From Raffaelea ambrosiae (lineage: Eukaryota > Ascomycota > Sordariomycetes > Ophiostomatales > Ophiostomataceae), in contig PCDI01000011.1 in assembly GCA_002778195.1 (NCBI GenBank), positions 612,362-676,361 on the forward strand: a stretch of 64,000 nucleotides of DNA. Direction: 5' to 3'. How positions within the stretch are numbered: position 1 is the stretch's first letter; each line of letters begins with the position of its first letter. Both the position numbers and the translations under genes were made by a program. The notes below the pieces were generated by a model that had not been told where the DNA came from, made no database searches, and saw only the letters and a list, made by a program, of their open reading frames with translations. Shown here in pieces: positions 20,533 to 32,622 of the stretch.

Positions 20533-22100
20533 ATGGCCCTTGGCACTGCGCGCACAGTGCTCTCCGCATCAGCCCTGCAGTGTAGGTTTGGGACCATGGC
20601 CACTCCCCCCCCCCCATCTGCTGCTATCCGCATGCGCTCTCTTCGCACTCGTCCACTCAAAACTGACCACGATCGTCTGACATCACAGCAGCTGCGTCCG
20701 CTGCCATTGGCTGCCCGCCCACACTGTCCTCGACGACTCGTTCCATCCATCGCGCCGTTGCCAGACAAGTCCTGCCACCGACACGAGCTTGCCCCTGTTT
20801 CTCGTCCGCTTGCTCTTCCTCCTTGCCTGTTCGACGCTCGTTCTCGACCGTGCCGACTCGCATGACCCCCAACCCGCGCCAGCGCACCTGCGTCCGTTCT
20901 GCTACTGCTACTGCTGCTGCTGGCGCGGCCCCAACGTCTTCGTCGACCTATCACAACCGCCGCCGCTCCTACTTCACCTACAGCGTCGCCGCGTCCTACA
21001 TTGGCAAAGACCGCCGCTATGATCCCGCCACGCACGTGTTCCACTTCAACCCCTACCACCGCATCCAGCAGCAGACCCAGGGCAAGCCCACGCTGCGGCC
21101 CGAGAGCGGCCAGGATGCGTTTTTCGTGAGCCGGGTGGGCGACACCGGCGCCGTCGCGCTCGGCGTGGCCGATGGCGTCGGCGGCTGGATGGACTCGGGC
21201 GTCGACCCGGCCGACTTTTCCCACGGCCTCTGCGAGAACATGGCCGTGGCCGCCTACAACCATGGACGACAGTCGTCCTCGGCCAAGAAGAAGAAGAAGG
21301 AGCCACTGCCCTCCCCCCGCCTGCTGATGCAGCTCGGGTACGATGCCGTCCGGGACGACCCGGCCGTGCAGGCGGGCGGGTCGACCGCCGTGGTCGGCCT
21401 GCTGACGCCGGAGGGCACGCTCGAGTGCGCCAATCTGGGCGATAGCGGCTTCGTGCAGCTGCGGACCAATGCCGTGCATGCGTGCTCCGACCCGCAGACG
21501 CACGCCTTCAACACGCCCTTCCAGCTGAGCGTGATCCCGCCCAACATCCTGGCGCGCATGGCCGCGTTTGGCGGCGCGCAGCTCAGCGACGAGCCGCGCG
21601 ACGCCGAGGTCACGCGCCACCGCCTGCAGCACGGCGACGTGCTGGTCTTTGCGTCCGACGGCGTCTGGGACAATCTCTTCAACCAGGACATCCTGCACCT
21701 CGTCAGCACCGCCATGGCCGCCACCGGCGCCTGGCGCAAGACGGAGCACGACGCCGGCGTGCAGGTCGCCGACGAGGCGGCGCTCAAGCAGCTGACAGAC
21801 CCGGCCGGCGCCGCAACAGGGGAGGCGGCGGCGGTGCGCTCTTCCACGACCGGCGACGCGGCCGACTTTGTCACGCTGCAGAGCTTGATCGCGACGCAGA
21901 TCGCGGCCGCGGCCAAGATGGCCAGCGTGAACACGAAGCAGGACGGTCCGTTTGCCAAGGAGGTCAAGCGCTACTACCCGAACGAGGTGTGGCACGGCGG
22001 CAAGGTGGACGACATCTGTGTCGTGGTGGCCGTAGTGTCCGAAGAGACGGCGCCCGGTGGCGAGAGCCAGGAGGCCCCCCCGATCAAGAGCCGGCTGTGA
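20533..22100 (+). CDS. Mitochondrial PP2C-type protein phosphatase, Ptc7-like
   Basis: The catalytic region is an uninterrupted frame ending at TGA 22098-22100. The first ATG in that frame (20862) would cut the presequence pattern RRSFSTVPTR just upstream. I therefore propose exon 1 20533-20581 and exon 2 20689-22100 (donor GTAGGT, CTGAC branch sites, acceptor CACAG, phases agree); 486 aa. The N-terminus is then a long Arg/Ser/Ala-rich presequence. PP2C metal-binding motifs are visible: SGQDAFF, ADGVGGW with Asp178, ASDGVWDN and the terminal DDICVVVA. Poly-lysine and Ala-rich loops interrupt the domain. In yeast, Ptc7 dephosphorylates Coq7 and so favours ubiquinone synthesis. If the exon is wrong, the 20862 start gives a shorter protein. 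Confidence 0.88.
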
Positions 22101-23546
22101 GCACAGTCCTATCGAAACAGCGACACGGCGATGAGAGAAGAAAAGAGTTGATTCTCCCTCCCCCATTCTCTTACCGAACCAACAAGCAAGACGGGGTCCA
22201 CCTTCACTCACAAAGCAATTTCACGGCGACTAGGGTTTTTTTTCTTCTCTCTTTCTTTTCGGGGTAAGATATTACGTTCTCTTCCCCTACCTTTTTTGTT
22301 CTTTATGTTATCTGCATTTTCACGGCGCATATGGCATGCTCTCAGTTGGTTTTTGATCTTTGTTCTTTTCTTTCATTGTCTAGTAAACAAAATCATTTTT
22401 TTCTATCATCTCTCTGTACTCTTTTTGCGCCCCCATTCTTGCTTTTGTCTTATTATGCATACTAGATTCAAATCCACGGCGGACAGAAGAAAGAAGGAGA
22501 AAAATGAGAGAGATAGAGAGAGAAAGAGCTGCAAGGATCCATATATAAATACGCATTATACGATGTGCTATTAGAGTCAAGGAAAGAATACAAGATACGC
22601 CCTCGCAGCACAACTGGTTTTGCTATTCCGGTCCTAGCCATTCCCACGCTGCCATCTGATTTTTTTTCCATACTCCGTACATTAGCGGCGTTTTCAATAG
22701 CTCCGGTTGCTCCTGCATACTCTGTAGTACTCGCTCATAACCAAAAAAAATTGAAGCTTGGTGACGCGTCCTCCTCCTTTTCACCCCGTGGGGACATTCT
22801 TTGATTTAACGTAGCAACAGGCTGCCGAACAAGTTAAAAACATGATTCAAGTTTAAATTTAACGTAATGCAAAGCACCACAAGAGCTTATCTAAATGCGC
22901 GAGTAATTTCTACTAATAGTATGTATGCTTTCTGCGCATTCATTGCCTTCTTTTTTCATCTTCCCCTTCACTCTATCATTGTTTGGGTATACTAGTTGCT
23001 AGTTCTAGGCTGTGGCCTGTCCCACCGTAGTGCAAGCCGAACACTGAAGAAAAAAACTGGGGTTGACAAGGAGGAAGCGAAACCAGCTTCAACCTTGCAT
23101 GCAATCAGCCGACGGTTCGGACTGGGGTAGTCTAATGCACCATAGCTGCTTTTTCTCCCCCGGTGTAATCCACCATGTCTCACACATCGTGCATATTAGG
23201 GAGTACGGATATCGCAAACCATGCCATTGGGTCCAGCGAATGTAGGTGACAAGAAACATTTCAGCATGCAATTCTTTTGAGGGATGAGATTATCCAAGAA
23301 GGGACCAAAAAAAATCCCCCGAAAGAAAAAGCAAGCGAAAAGATTTCTTCTTTTTCTTTCCAAAAGAATTATCTTGGGACTTAAAGCTGCTGCCTAGACC
23401 AAACGGAACAAAAAAAGAGAAGATAGATTAAATAAAATCAAGCACACAACCTTCTGCCATTCTTATGCTGTCCGGCTACCGGAATGATGAGAACAAAATG
23501 CATCGCACATAAATTCCAAGACGAAAAGACAAAAGATTCCTCAGAC
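22101..23546. other. Intergenic, convergent 3' ends
   Basis: No gene seen. The part from about 22800 to 23480 is AT-richer than its surroundings; TTTAACGTA occurs twice (about 22804 and 22857). No coding signal, terminal repeats or transposase remnant found. Confidence 0.5.
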
Positions 23547-24439
23547 TTAGTTGAAGTACAGGAGGGCGGCGACGGTGACCAGGACAAAGGCCAGGGGCGA
23601 CTTCTCCTTGCGGCTGTCGTTGGTGTTGGCCGGCGAAGAGGTCGCGCTAGCGGAGGACGAGGTGCTCGAGGCAGCTGTCAGACGTTAGCTTGTTTTCACT
23701 CTCTTTCTTTTTACGTGGGGGCTACAAAAAAAAAAGATCCATCAGACTTACTGGAGCTGCTGGAGCTGCTAGAGCTGGTCGTCCGAGTAGCCGAGCTGGA
23801 AGAAGACGACGAGTCGGTGGTGGTGCTGGACGAGGTCGTCCGGGTGGTTGTCGAGCTGGACGTGGACGACGCAGACGAAGAATCCGAGGTAGCGGTGGAC
23901 GACGACGAGTCAGTCGACGAGGCAGAGTCGGTGGTGGTGGTGCTGGTGCTGGCAGACTCAGAGCTGGTGGCCGGGGACGTGGCCGAAGAAGAAGCCGAAT
24001 CGGTGGTGGTGGCCGAGGCCGAAGACGCAGAGGCGCTGGCGGTGCCGGTGCCGGTCAGGGCGAACGACGCGCTGTAGTTGACGCCGGTCTCGTCCGAGAT
24101 CTCAAAGGCATAGTTGCCACTGGCCAGGGTGGTCGGGACGTCCCAGGTGAAGGAGCCGTCGGTCTCGCCAGCTGCGGAGGGGAAGGCGTGTTAGTTTATG
24201 TGTACCGCGCGTCAGTAGCCTTCATCAGTTGACTGGCACTTACAGGCAATGGTGTCGACCTTGGCCAGGTTGGTCGACGGACCAGTGGCCAGGGTAATGG
24301 TGACGGGGCCCGTTGCGTTGGACCAGCGCAGAGTGAAGGACTGGCCAGCAACGACGTTGAAGTTGCTGTTAGTGAAGGCCGGGACGGCGCTAACAGAGGC
24401 CACAAGGGCAGCAAGAGCAGAGGCAACGAAGAACTTCAT
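23547..24439 (-). CDS. Kre9/Knh1-type Ser/Thr-rich GPI-anchored surface protein
   Basis: Three exons: 24439-24244, 24171-23752, 23674-23547; 247 aa, phases agree (donors GTAAGT). A signal peptide (hydrophobic core SALAALVASVSA) is followed by a small beta domain starting VPAFTNSNFNVVAGQSFTL and running to about residue 100 (WSNATGPVTITL, SFTWDVP, YAFEISDE). This is the layout of the Kre9/Knh1 N-terminal domain of fungal wall proteins. Then comes about 100 residues that are mostly Ser and Thr, an expected site of O-mannosylation. The C-terminus (short charged SRKEK, then a hydrophobic stretch ending LLYFN) fits a GPI-attachment signal. The likely role is at the plasma membrane or wall, possibly in beta-glucan assembly; the second point rests on family knowledge only. 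Confidence 0.88.
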
Positions 24440-27400
24440 TTTGAGCGAGTTTGCGTTGGTCTTGGGGAGTTGAGATTCCAGAAAAGAACGAAGGTCGTGA
24501 AAAAGGAAGTAGCCGATAAATTATAAAAGTTTGAGTAGAAAAGTTATCGTCGCAAACGGGCAGACGAGGATTAAAAAAACGATGATGAACGAGAGTCGAG
24601 AAGAAATGGTAAAAATATACTGCGCAAGGGGGGGGGGAGCTGTCAGAAACAAGGTATTGAAAGAGAAAAGACACAAAGATGCAGAGAAACAGAAGCAGGA
24701 AGCAGAAAGGCAGACAGCCAAACGCAGGGAGGGAGGGAGGCTGTTGGGGAAGGCGGAAGCACAAAACAGCGTGCCGACTGCTGGGGCCGAGCCGTGGGAC
24801 GCGCCCAAACACTAGGCGTTGTTTTTGGCCTGTCGGGGACGTGTCTGGGGCTAGTCTCGGGAACAGAGAGCGGGCTGGGGGAAGGGGGGTTCGTCGCGAA
24901 GGATCAGCGCGAGGGAAGCAAAACTTACAAACGATGGTGGGATGGAGTGTGTAGAATATTCCAGGAGGAGAAGAATGCAAACGAGGGAAGGAGAAGAAAA
25001 ATAAGTATTAAAGATGGTGAAACGATCGTGCTGGGGAAGACGTCAGTTGGACCAAAAATGATGGCGAGCCAAAAAAAAAAAAAAATAAAAAGGGAATGAA
25101 AAGAAGAAAAGTCTTGGCAAACGAGAACCGACGGGTGAGGACTATCAGACTAAGAGCCAAAGCTAAGAGGAAACGAGAACGAGGCGAAAAGGGGGCTCAT
25201 CTGATGGGTTGTGCTGAGGAAAGAGGGGGGGAGGAGACGAGGTCTAATCAAACTGAAAGGGAAAATTTGAGTTAGAGCTACGACGGAGGAGGCAACAGGT
25301 AGCATCGCCGGCCAGAACGGGCTATAATACCTTACTTAGTCTGGACAAATAGCAATTGCCTGTTCTGCTCCAGTGGTCTTCTCGCACACCGCGTACGAGC
25401 ACATAGCACGATGTACTTCACTAACTGGGCGGCTCGGCAGGTCGCTATTGGAGGAAGGAGCTGTCGCAGCGCATTCTCTTTTTTTGTCGCTGAGCCGTCA
25501 ATCAAGCTGTGACGGGCGTGTTCTGGCAGGGGTCTACGGCGTAGTTATACGTCATGCATTCAACACAGGACTTGTCAGGGATCCTGCTGCCTGAACAAGA
25601 GGCCGTCCCTGTCTGGGTCGCGCCTGCCGATTGAGCAATCACGCGCCAAGGCAGGAGGCAGACAGGATCGCCAAAAGGGAAGGAAGGTCCTGCGGTCAGA
25701 CCCGACGCAGGCCGCGAGGGCGGACAGCGGTGACAAGACCTGCCCCGACGCGTGTTCTCGACAAAAACGCCTTGATGGCACAGGAAAAGGCCGCTGCAGA
25801 TGAGCACCAAGAAGACCCAAGAGCCCCAAGAGCATACCAAGACCCACCCAGAAAAAGAAAGTAGACATAGCGCAGGGGACAGCAAGAAAGTACGGAAAGC
25901 AGACGTGGAGCGCTCGACTTCTCCAACGGTTCCGGTTCGTCGACGGCTTGGCATTGGTGGAGAAAAAAGGCCGCCAGGAGTAATAAGGTAATAACAAATA
26001 GAGCTATTATTAAGATACCTTATTGCTCTCTTGGGTGAATCTTTCCGGAATCTGCCTGAGACCCCACCAAAATAAATAAAGCGACGAAGAGAGACAGGAA
26101 AAAAACCCAATACTTCGCAAATAGCAGTCCGTGCCACGATCGCATTGCTGTCACTGTTTTGTCTGTGCTTGTGCCTGTGGAGAGTGCGAGAACTGACTTG
26201 AGAGAAAACGGACTCTAGACTGGGCCAAAGAAACAGGCCCAGGCTGGTCTCTGCTATGTACTATGTACATACTCGTACTATGTACTCGTAGTATGCCCGC
26301 CCAGTCACTCTCCTGAAAGTGTGGAGCCAATGCTGCCAGACCCACTGATGCTGAGCACATCATTGCTGCGTATCTGCACAAGGTTTTGTGTCGTCCCTGC
26401 CGTTCCTTGCATGCCAAGAGGCGCCAGCCAAAGGCTAATTGCCCTGGTATGCTTTTTTTTGTTCTCCAGATTTCGTTGTCTGACCTGACTTTCTGATCGA
26501 ATACATCGTACATCACGATGCTTTTCTCCCTCCTCAGACTTGCCGGCTTTCTCTTCTATTTTGTACACCATGAGATTCGGCCAGTTTGCCCTTCAATCGA
26601 CAGCAGGGAGACGGGGCGGCAGACTCGACGGAAATGGCAAACAACGAAAGACAGACAAGCCGGCTACTAAGTAGCCAGCCACACGGGGGATGTTTCCCAT
26701 CTCATGACCACAAAGATCCATGCCGTCCCGCACAAACTCGCCCCTGGCTGAAACGCACCATCAAGCTTTTCTCCGCTCGTTTGCTATGAGACGCCTCTCT
26801 TCTTTCGCCATTAACAGGATAAGGCATTTCATACTAAGACATGTGGCTGTTTGCTCCAAGCATGGCTGCTGTTGAGACACGCGGCTTCAGCCGCGCCAAT
26901 GCGGCTGTTTTGTTATCTTGCTGTGCATGATATCTGGAGTTGCTCTTTGCTTCAGCGAGCCCTACGCCGGTGGCACAGACGGCCTTTGTTTCGCATGATT
27001 GTAACAGACCACCAACAAGGGCAAAACAGCGGCGCCCATGCATTATGGCCCTCGAGATCGTGACGGGCAAGTGGGAGCTAGAGCAGCGATTTGCCGGTGA
27101 GCCAGCTTTGGCCCAGCTTTGGCCACATCAACCCCAGGAGCATGAGAGGGCGCCCAAATTGACTGTCAAGGCCGAATGGTCAATTTGTGGCAAGATTCGA
27201 TTCAGCACCTCGATCTGTGGCCAAATGCACGTCCCTGCACGTCACCTGAACTGCATCTTCCTCCTCTCGTACACCCAACAGCGCCTGGAAATCTTGCTCG
27301 TGTCATCGTGTGATTAATGCAAAGCGTAGCACGGCAACCACAAGCAGTTCAAAGTTACGCCACGCCCTCTGGGCATATTCAATAGTCAAGTGACTCTTAT

Positions 27401-27912
27401 TACACGGCTTGACCACGGGTGAAAGTAACACGAACAGTGAACCACTTGCAAAGGATCAAACCCGTTACCCGCTCACATTCGACTCGTCACCGCCGGAAAA
27501 TGGAAATTGCATTTTGTCCGTATTCCGTCTGTGAACCACGACGGGCCGGATACGCATACAATGTATTGCAATGAATAAATGATATCTGCAATACGAGGCT
27601 TCGGTCGAATGTTCTATCGTCCGTGGTGCCCTCAATGTCCTCATTTGGACTGCAATACCGCCGTGGCAACACCACTGGCCTGCGCGTTCAAACACTCGCG
27701 GCTCCTTCAAGCAACAATCGTACCTCCACATGGAGCTGTCCACTGGAGCCGTATGAGTGCCGAGAGCAAAGTTGGCCATTCTGAATGCAAAAGTCTGTTG
27801 GGGAGAGTATAGATTGAGAGCCTCACTGGCGGATTGGCTGACAGAATCACCCAGAGAGCCTTCAGTAGATTTACCGAAAATCCTTTTTTTTTCATTTTTT
27901 TTTTCACAAAGT
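24440..27912. other. Intergenic, 3.5 kb
   Basis: No gene that I can support. A 211-residue minus-strand frame at 25502-26137 has no recognisable domain or start context. Small structures present are an imperfect stem-loop with 9-bp arms AATAAGGTA / TACCTTATT (25982-26024) and two copies of TACTATGTAC 17 nt apart (26259 and 26276). Sequence from 27300 to 27480 is AT-richer. Remnants of old repeats are possible, but none is identifiable. Confidence 0.5.
25982..26024. repeat. Stem-loop, 9-bp arms
   Basis: AATAAGGTA (25982-25990) and TACCTTATT (26016-26024) are exact reverse complements. Between them an AT-rich stretch with an AATAGAGCTATT core can extend the pairing imperfectly. Related TAATACCTTA occurs near 25324. 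Possibly a relic of a short inverted-repeat element. Confidence 0.4.
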
Positions 27913-29598
27913 CTACTCAAGGAGACATTGCACGACGCCGCGGTGCACCCCGCCTGTCTCTTCGCTCAGCTCGTTGACCGTTACTCCGGCCAACCGCATG
28001 CGCTGGACAAAGTCGTCGAGCGAGCCACCGACACCAAAGTACAGCTTCTTGGCCCCGATGATGGCTGTGGCAGCGACGTCTTCCTTTTTCTGGCGGCGGA
28101 GGATTTCCAGAGTCGTCTCGCTGAATGCCTCCAGAGCAAAGGGCGAGTAGATGGTCTCGGCACCCAGGATGAGCGTGCTTTCGCCCGACGCCGCACGCGC
28201 TCCCGAATGGAGCAGCTCCGTGAACGCGGGTGACCAGCCACCCGAGAGAAACGAAATGGCGATGCCTGACGAGTCGAGGAAATCGCAAAAAGCCTTTTTC
28301 ACATCGCTCGTCAGTTCCAGCTCACCGCCGATCGCCGCCGTCTCGGCTGTCCTCGCTCTCCGCTCTTCGTCTTCGATCTCATCCTCGTCGTCGACAGTCA
28401 AGGCCTGTTGTAGGACCGACTCCGTATTCCGCAGCTGGAGGGCCCAGGCAAGCAGGAAGTTGGGCAGCGTCACGAGATAGAGCACGCTCGGGTTGTAGTC
28501 GGCCACCGTTATGGAGAGCTGGTTTCTCCCGGCGGGGGACCTCTGGCTGGACTCGTTGGGGCCGCTCGGGCTGCTCTGTTTCTCAGCACTGCCGGCATCT
28601 CCAGAAGCCGACGAGGGAACTGTCCCAGTCTCAGAAACACCAGCGGCTTTCCTTGATGTGGCACAGGCGCACGCCCACTGGAACAAGGCCAATGAAGGGA
28701 GAGCTGTACCACATCCCAGCTGTCGGCAGTGAAAACAAGAAAAACATGCTGTCAGTTCGCGCGTGCTCGTAAACTAGCCTACGGAATGGGGAGATTCGAT
28801 ACAAGCAGGGCAACGCGAGGGAGAGGGAGAGGAGGGGGGAGGGGATGTAATGAAGGGGGGGTGGCAGTCGTTACCAGGGCTTGTGGACCGGGTCACGGGG
28901 GGATTTAAATCAGAAAACAAGATGGACAACACAACAACAAAAGAGAAGCAACCCCCCCCCCCCAAAAAAAGCAAGATAATGAATTGGGCCATACACACCT
29001 CGATCACATGAGATGGACCGTCCTGCAGAAGCACCGGGGCCGCAGCTGCAGATGGCGTCGGTGTTGCCGAGTGGCTGTCTTGGGGTGGTGGCTGCAGCAG
29101 CACCTTGACCAGATCGACGCTGCTCTCCCAGCTCTTGAACCCCCCTTCGTAGATGCCCGTCTTGACATCGTGGCTGCCCAGACCCGGCGCCAGCTCGCCC
29201 GTGCTGCCCGCCTGGTCATCAGATGCGCCCTCCCCTTCGTCCTCGGCCATCAACTGGACACGGACGTCCCACAGCTCGCGCCGTGGTATACGGATGACGG
29301 ATCCTCTGCCATGGGCAATACCGTTGCCTTCGCCACCAGCAGCCTGGCTGTCCAGCTTCACGTCCAGCAAGCCAAAAGCGATCTTGGATGGCAGTTGCGC
29401 CAGCATGTCTTGCAAGTCATGGCGCTGTGGTGGCAGCTGTGGCTTGCCTTGCACAGGAAAGGCGCTGGCCGAAGTAGGAGCGCCTGCACCAGTAGCAGGA
29501 GCAGCAGGCGCTGGAGCAGGCGCTGGAGCAGGCGCAGTCACGGGGGTGCTGCCATCGTCCTCGATGTCGTCCCCAGAGAAGGAGAAGGAGAAGGACAT
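27913..29598 (-). CDS. Protein-histidine N-methyltransferase, Hpm1/METTL18-like
   Basis: Two exons: 29598-28999 and 28719-27913; intron of 279 nt (donor GTGTGT, acceptor GACAG); 468 aa. The join rebuilds the S-adenosylmethionine motif HVIELGCGTALPSL, which is the best evidence for this intron. Upstream lies the family segment KTGIYEGGFKSWESSVDL; downstream are ADYNPSVL (motif II) and LILGAETIYS. The protein begins MSFSFSF like its fungal relatives. In yeast Hpm1 methylates a histidine of ribosomal protein Rpl3 and affects ribosome assembly; the human counterpart is METTL18. Low-complexity insertions are notable: an Ala-Pro tract (residues 22-36) and Ser/Gly-rich loops. Neighbours are unrelated; it is divergent from the monooxygenase gene 3 kb away. 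Confidence 0.9.
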
Positions 29599-31929
29599 GA
29601 CGGTATTAGGTGGAGGATATAGGGAAAGACGATTGGCTTGGCTGGCAAGGCAAGCAGGAACCGCAAGCGAGACGAGTGCGGGAAGCGGCAGAAAAAGCTG
29701 GTACCCCCGCTCCCCCCCCCCAAAAAAAACACAGCGCCCGAAACGATGCTGGACAAAGGCGGTGAGAGCCAAAAGAGGAAAGACCTTGGGTTGGGTTTGA
29801 GCTATTAGTGGCGGGAACAGCGTGTATTACGAGTATTAGCGACATGGCGGGCGCCAGGGGACAAATGGGACAATGGGTGGGGGTCGCCCGTTCTAGCTGA
29901 GGCAGGAAGGAACGATCGTGCAGCGGCCAACGAACAGATTGCCAACCAACCAAACCAGATAGCGGCAACTTGCAAGATACCTTGAACTGTAACTAAACTC
30001 GTTCCCATGTACTCGCACAAACACGGACACCCTTGCGTAGAGGGAACCACCAGATGCTCAACCATAACATGCCAGAATCGCACAAAATACCGAAACCGGA
30101 TCCCTTTGTCCCTCCTAGTAACGTAGCTGGTCTTCCGTGACAAAAATTTGTGCTCCGTGAGACAGGTGGTGATTTGATAGAGTTGCCGGCCATTTTTTTT
30201 TCCCTTCTAGAAACAATAACAATCCGTGGAACCATCCTCGCCAACGCACCAAGGGCGAATCGACATGTCAAGATACCAAACGGGAAAGGCAAGTGACGAA
30301 GCTGCAGACGCAGTGGGGTGGGCCGTCAGACGCCAAGTGCTGCAAGGAGCAGTAGAGATATGACTATGCATCAACGCAGCCCTCCCCCAGCCAGCCAGCC
30401 CACCTACCTTGGCCAGCCAGACCCGGACAAGACCCAGACAAGAGTCCCGTACTACCACCACCACCACCTCCGAGTGCCGAACACGGCTGCGCGTGCTGTC
30501 GGGGACACTAAGAAGCCGGAGGGGGGACAAGACTTTTGAGCTTCAGCCAGCTGATCCATGCCGTATGTATGGAGCATGCAAGAATGCTCGTGGGCGCCCA
30601 GAAAGACAAAAAGTCGGGCGACTTGGTGCTGCTGGGTCGATCCTGCCGGCTTCTTTCCCCTATCCTCTCACCGCCTTTGTGCAGCATCGTAGAATGCCCA
30701 TCTTGCTTTCTCATATATGCACCCCGTCTGCATCCTGCCGCCTGCCTGTCGCCGCCACCCGTCCATTCTTGTATCGTGTTCTAGCGCCATTCTGGCCTGG
30801 TTGCTGGCGCGCAAGCAGGAAGCAAAAGAGAAAAAAGAAGGTTTTCGCCCAGGGAACTAGACTGGGGCGTGTCTGGGGAGACACAGGGTCCCCTGCTGCC
30901 CCTGGCGTACCCCCCCCCCAAGTCGACCTCGTGGTTGGCCCGTTTACGGTATCTTGCGATTCTTGCCTCTCCTTGCCTCCCCAGGACGACTGTTACTATC
31001 TCTATTGAGACACTGGACAGCCAAGAGCTGCGCCGCTGCTATTACCACCGTAGATGTATGTGGCCCTCGGATGGTGCTCCGCGGGCAACTCTTTTTTTTT
31101 TTTTTTCCCGCCCTCCAATGTGCAGACCCTTTTCTTTTTGTCACCCCCCCCCCCCCTTCAACGACTCCCATGGCCCCAAAAAGAAGCAATCCGGGTCCCA
31201 AATGCCTGTATTATTGAAATTGTATGGCGAACTTTCTCTCTCATGCTGCACCGTCCACCGCTTCTTCGTTCTTGCTTCTTTCACCCCTCCCCCCACCCTC
31301 GCGTCTGCCTCTTCCACATGGGGACCCCTCGGGGCTTCTCTGGGTCTTTCCCCCCCCAGTCCTAACAGCTCGGCCTGGGCCCAGACGCATCCGAGAAACC
31401 CTGCCTCCCCACCGGCACCTAGCTCTACGACCCCTCCACGCCGTCCCCGTAAACGGACCAACGAATGCCCTCCGTTGTTGACCTGGCCCTCGATCGCTGC
31501 TCCTCCTCTCTCGCCTGCGGTCGGACCGGATGCCGTGGCTCCCTGCGCCTAGCGGACAGCCGCATTGCCCAGCAGTTTTTTTTTTATGTCTTTTCTTTTT
31601 CTTCCCAATTTTTTTTTTGCTGTCTTGTCTCTGCGCTTTTTATTTGACCAGCACACGCGCCCTTTTGTGTTGTCTCTCCCTGCTCTCGTTCTTCTAGCCA
31701 CCGGTGGCCACTCGTTGCTGTGTTGGACGCCCCCGTATCAAATTAGATCTATCACATTTTTTTTCTTGCCGCCCTGCCTCGAAACCGTCTCTCTCAACAC
31801 GGCCATGCGCTTCTGGCGATGTGCATCCGTCCATGGCCGCCCGGAGGGGGGAAGCAAGGCCAGAAAGGGCTTGCCTCGTTGGGCAGGTCTTGGTCCTGGT
31901 TGTTTATCTGGGCTTGTGTATGTGGGTAT

Positions 31930-31970
<41 letters not shown>

Positions 31971-32622
31971 GAGTTGAATAAGAAGGAAGGGTGGAAACAA
32001 AACCTCGTGGTGGTGTGGTCCGGGTGGCTTCCTCTTTCTCTCTGTGTGTGTGTTGGTAGTTGCTTTTGCTGGCTTCTTCGTGTTAGTCCGCATGGGTTGG
32101 GTTTCCGGGGGGAAAAAAGCATACGAGTAGATCTCTCTCTTATACACAATAGTGACGCTCGATTGCTTGTTCACAGTTTGTCCGCGTTCACTTCCACTCC
32201 ATCAGCCCATTTCGCCGGCTTTCTCCTACTAGCCCACAACAGAATAACCAGCTGGACTGCATCCCATCGATTGCGTATATCGTTTGGTGATTGCATTGCT
32301 GTGAACCATTCTCACAGAGTTGCAGCATAACGTTGCAGAGACGCGGACTAGTTTCGTTGCCATTCCTTCCGGTACCAACCACTCTTCACATCTCCTTTTT
32401 TTCTACCGTTTCGGTCATTTATTTTTCTCTTTCGAATAATACAAGGACAACTGCATGCTTTTCGGGCGTTTCCCAGTCGTCCCACTATTCTCGTCGCTTG
32501 TCCAGGCAAGTGCCTCCTCCCATCGTTAGCCTCACCCTCCTCGGAATTGGTTTTTTTTATTTTGGCTTGTTTGCCGCCTGCACCCTGCTTCATTAGCGTC
32601 CTCAGAAGGGAAACAGACAAAT
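29599..32622. promoter_or_regulatory. Divergent intergenic region, Hpm1-like and monooxygenase
   Basis: No gene seen in 3 kb. It has C runs near 30910 and 31145, T runs near 31090 and 31580, a TG repeat at 31935-31966, and CT-rich sequence ahead of the monooxygenase. Confidence 0.5.
31935..31966 (+). repeat. TG dinucleotide microsatellite (about 16 units)
   Basis: Uninterrupted TG run followed by CGCGG, with shorter TG tracts just before and near 32042. Simple sequence repeat, 0.7 kb upstream of the monooxygenase start. Confidence 0.95.

Noticed and set aside
20277..22211. Very long minus-strand open frame (644 codons) opposite the Ptc7-like gene
   Set aside because: It is the antisense shadow of a GC-rich coding exon. 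Composition is Arg/Gly/Ala/His-rich with no domain, while the plus strand encodes a clear PP2C domain.
22800..23480. AT-rich stretch as a mutated (RIP-affected) transposon
   Set aside because: No terminal repeats, no transposase or reverse-transcriptase residue pattern; the AT shift is mild.
25502..26137. 211-codon minus-strand open frame
   Set aside because: No domain, no convincing start, overlaps an AT-rich stem-loop; similar frames occur by chance in this composition.
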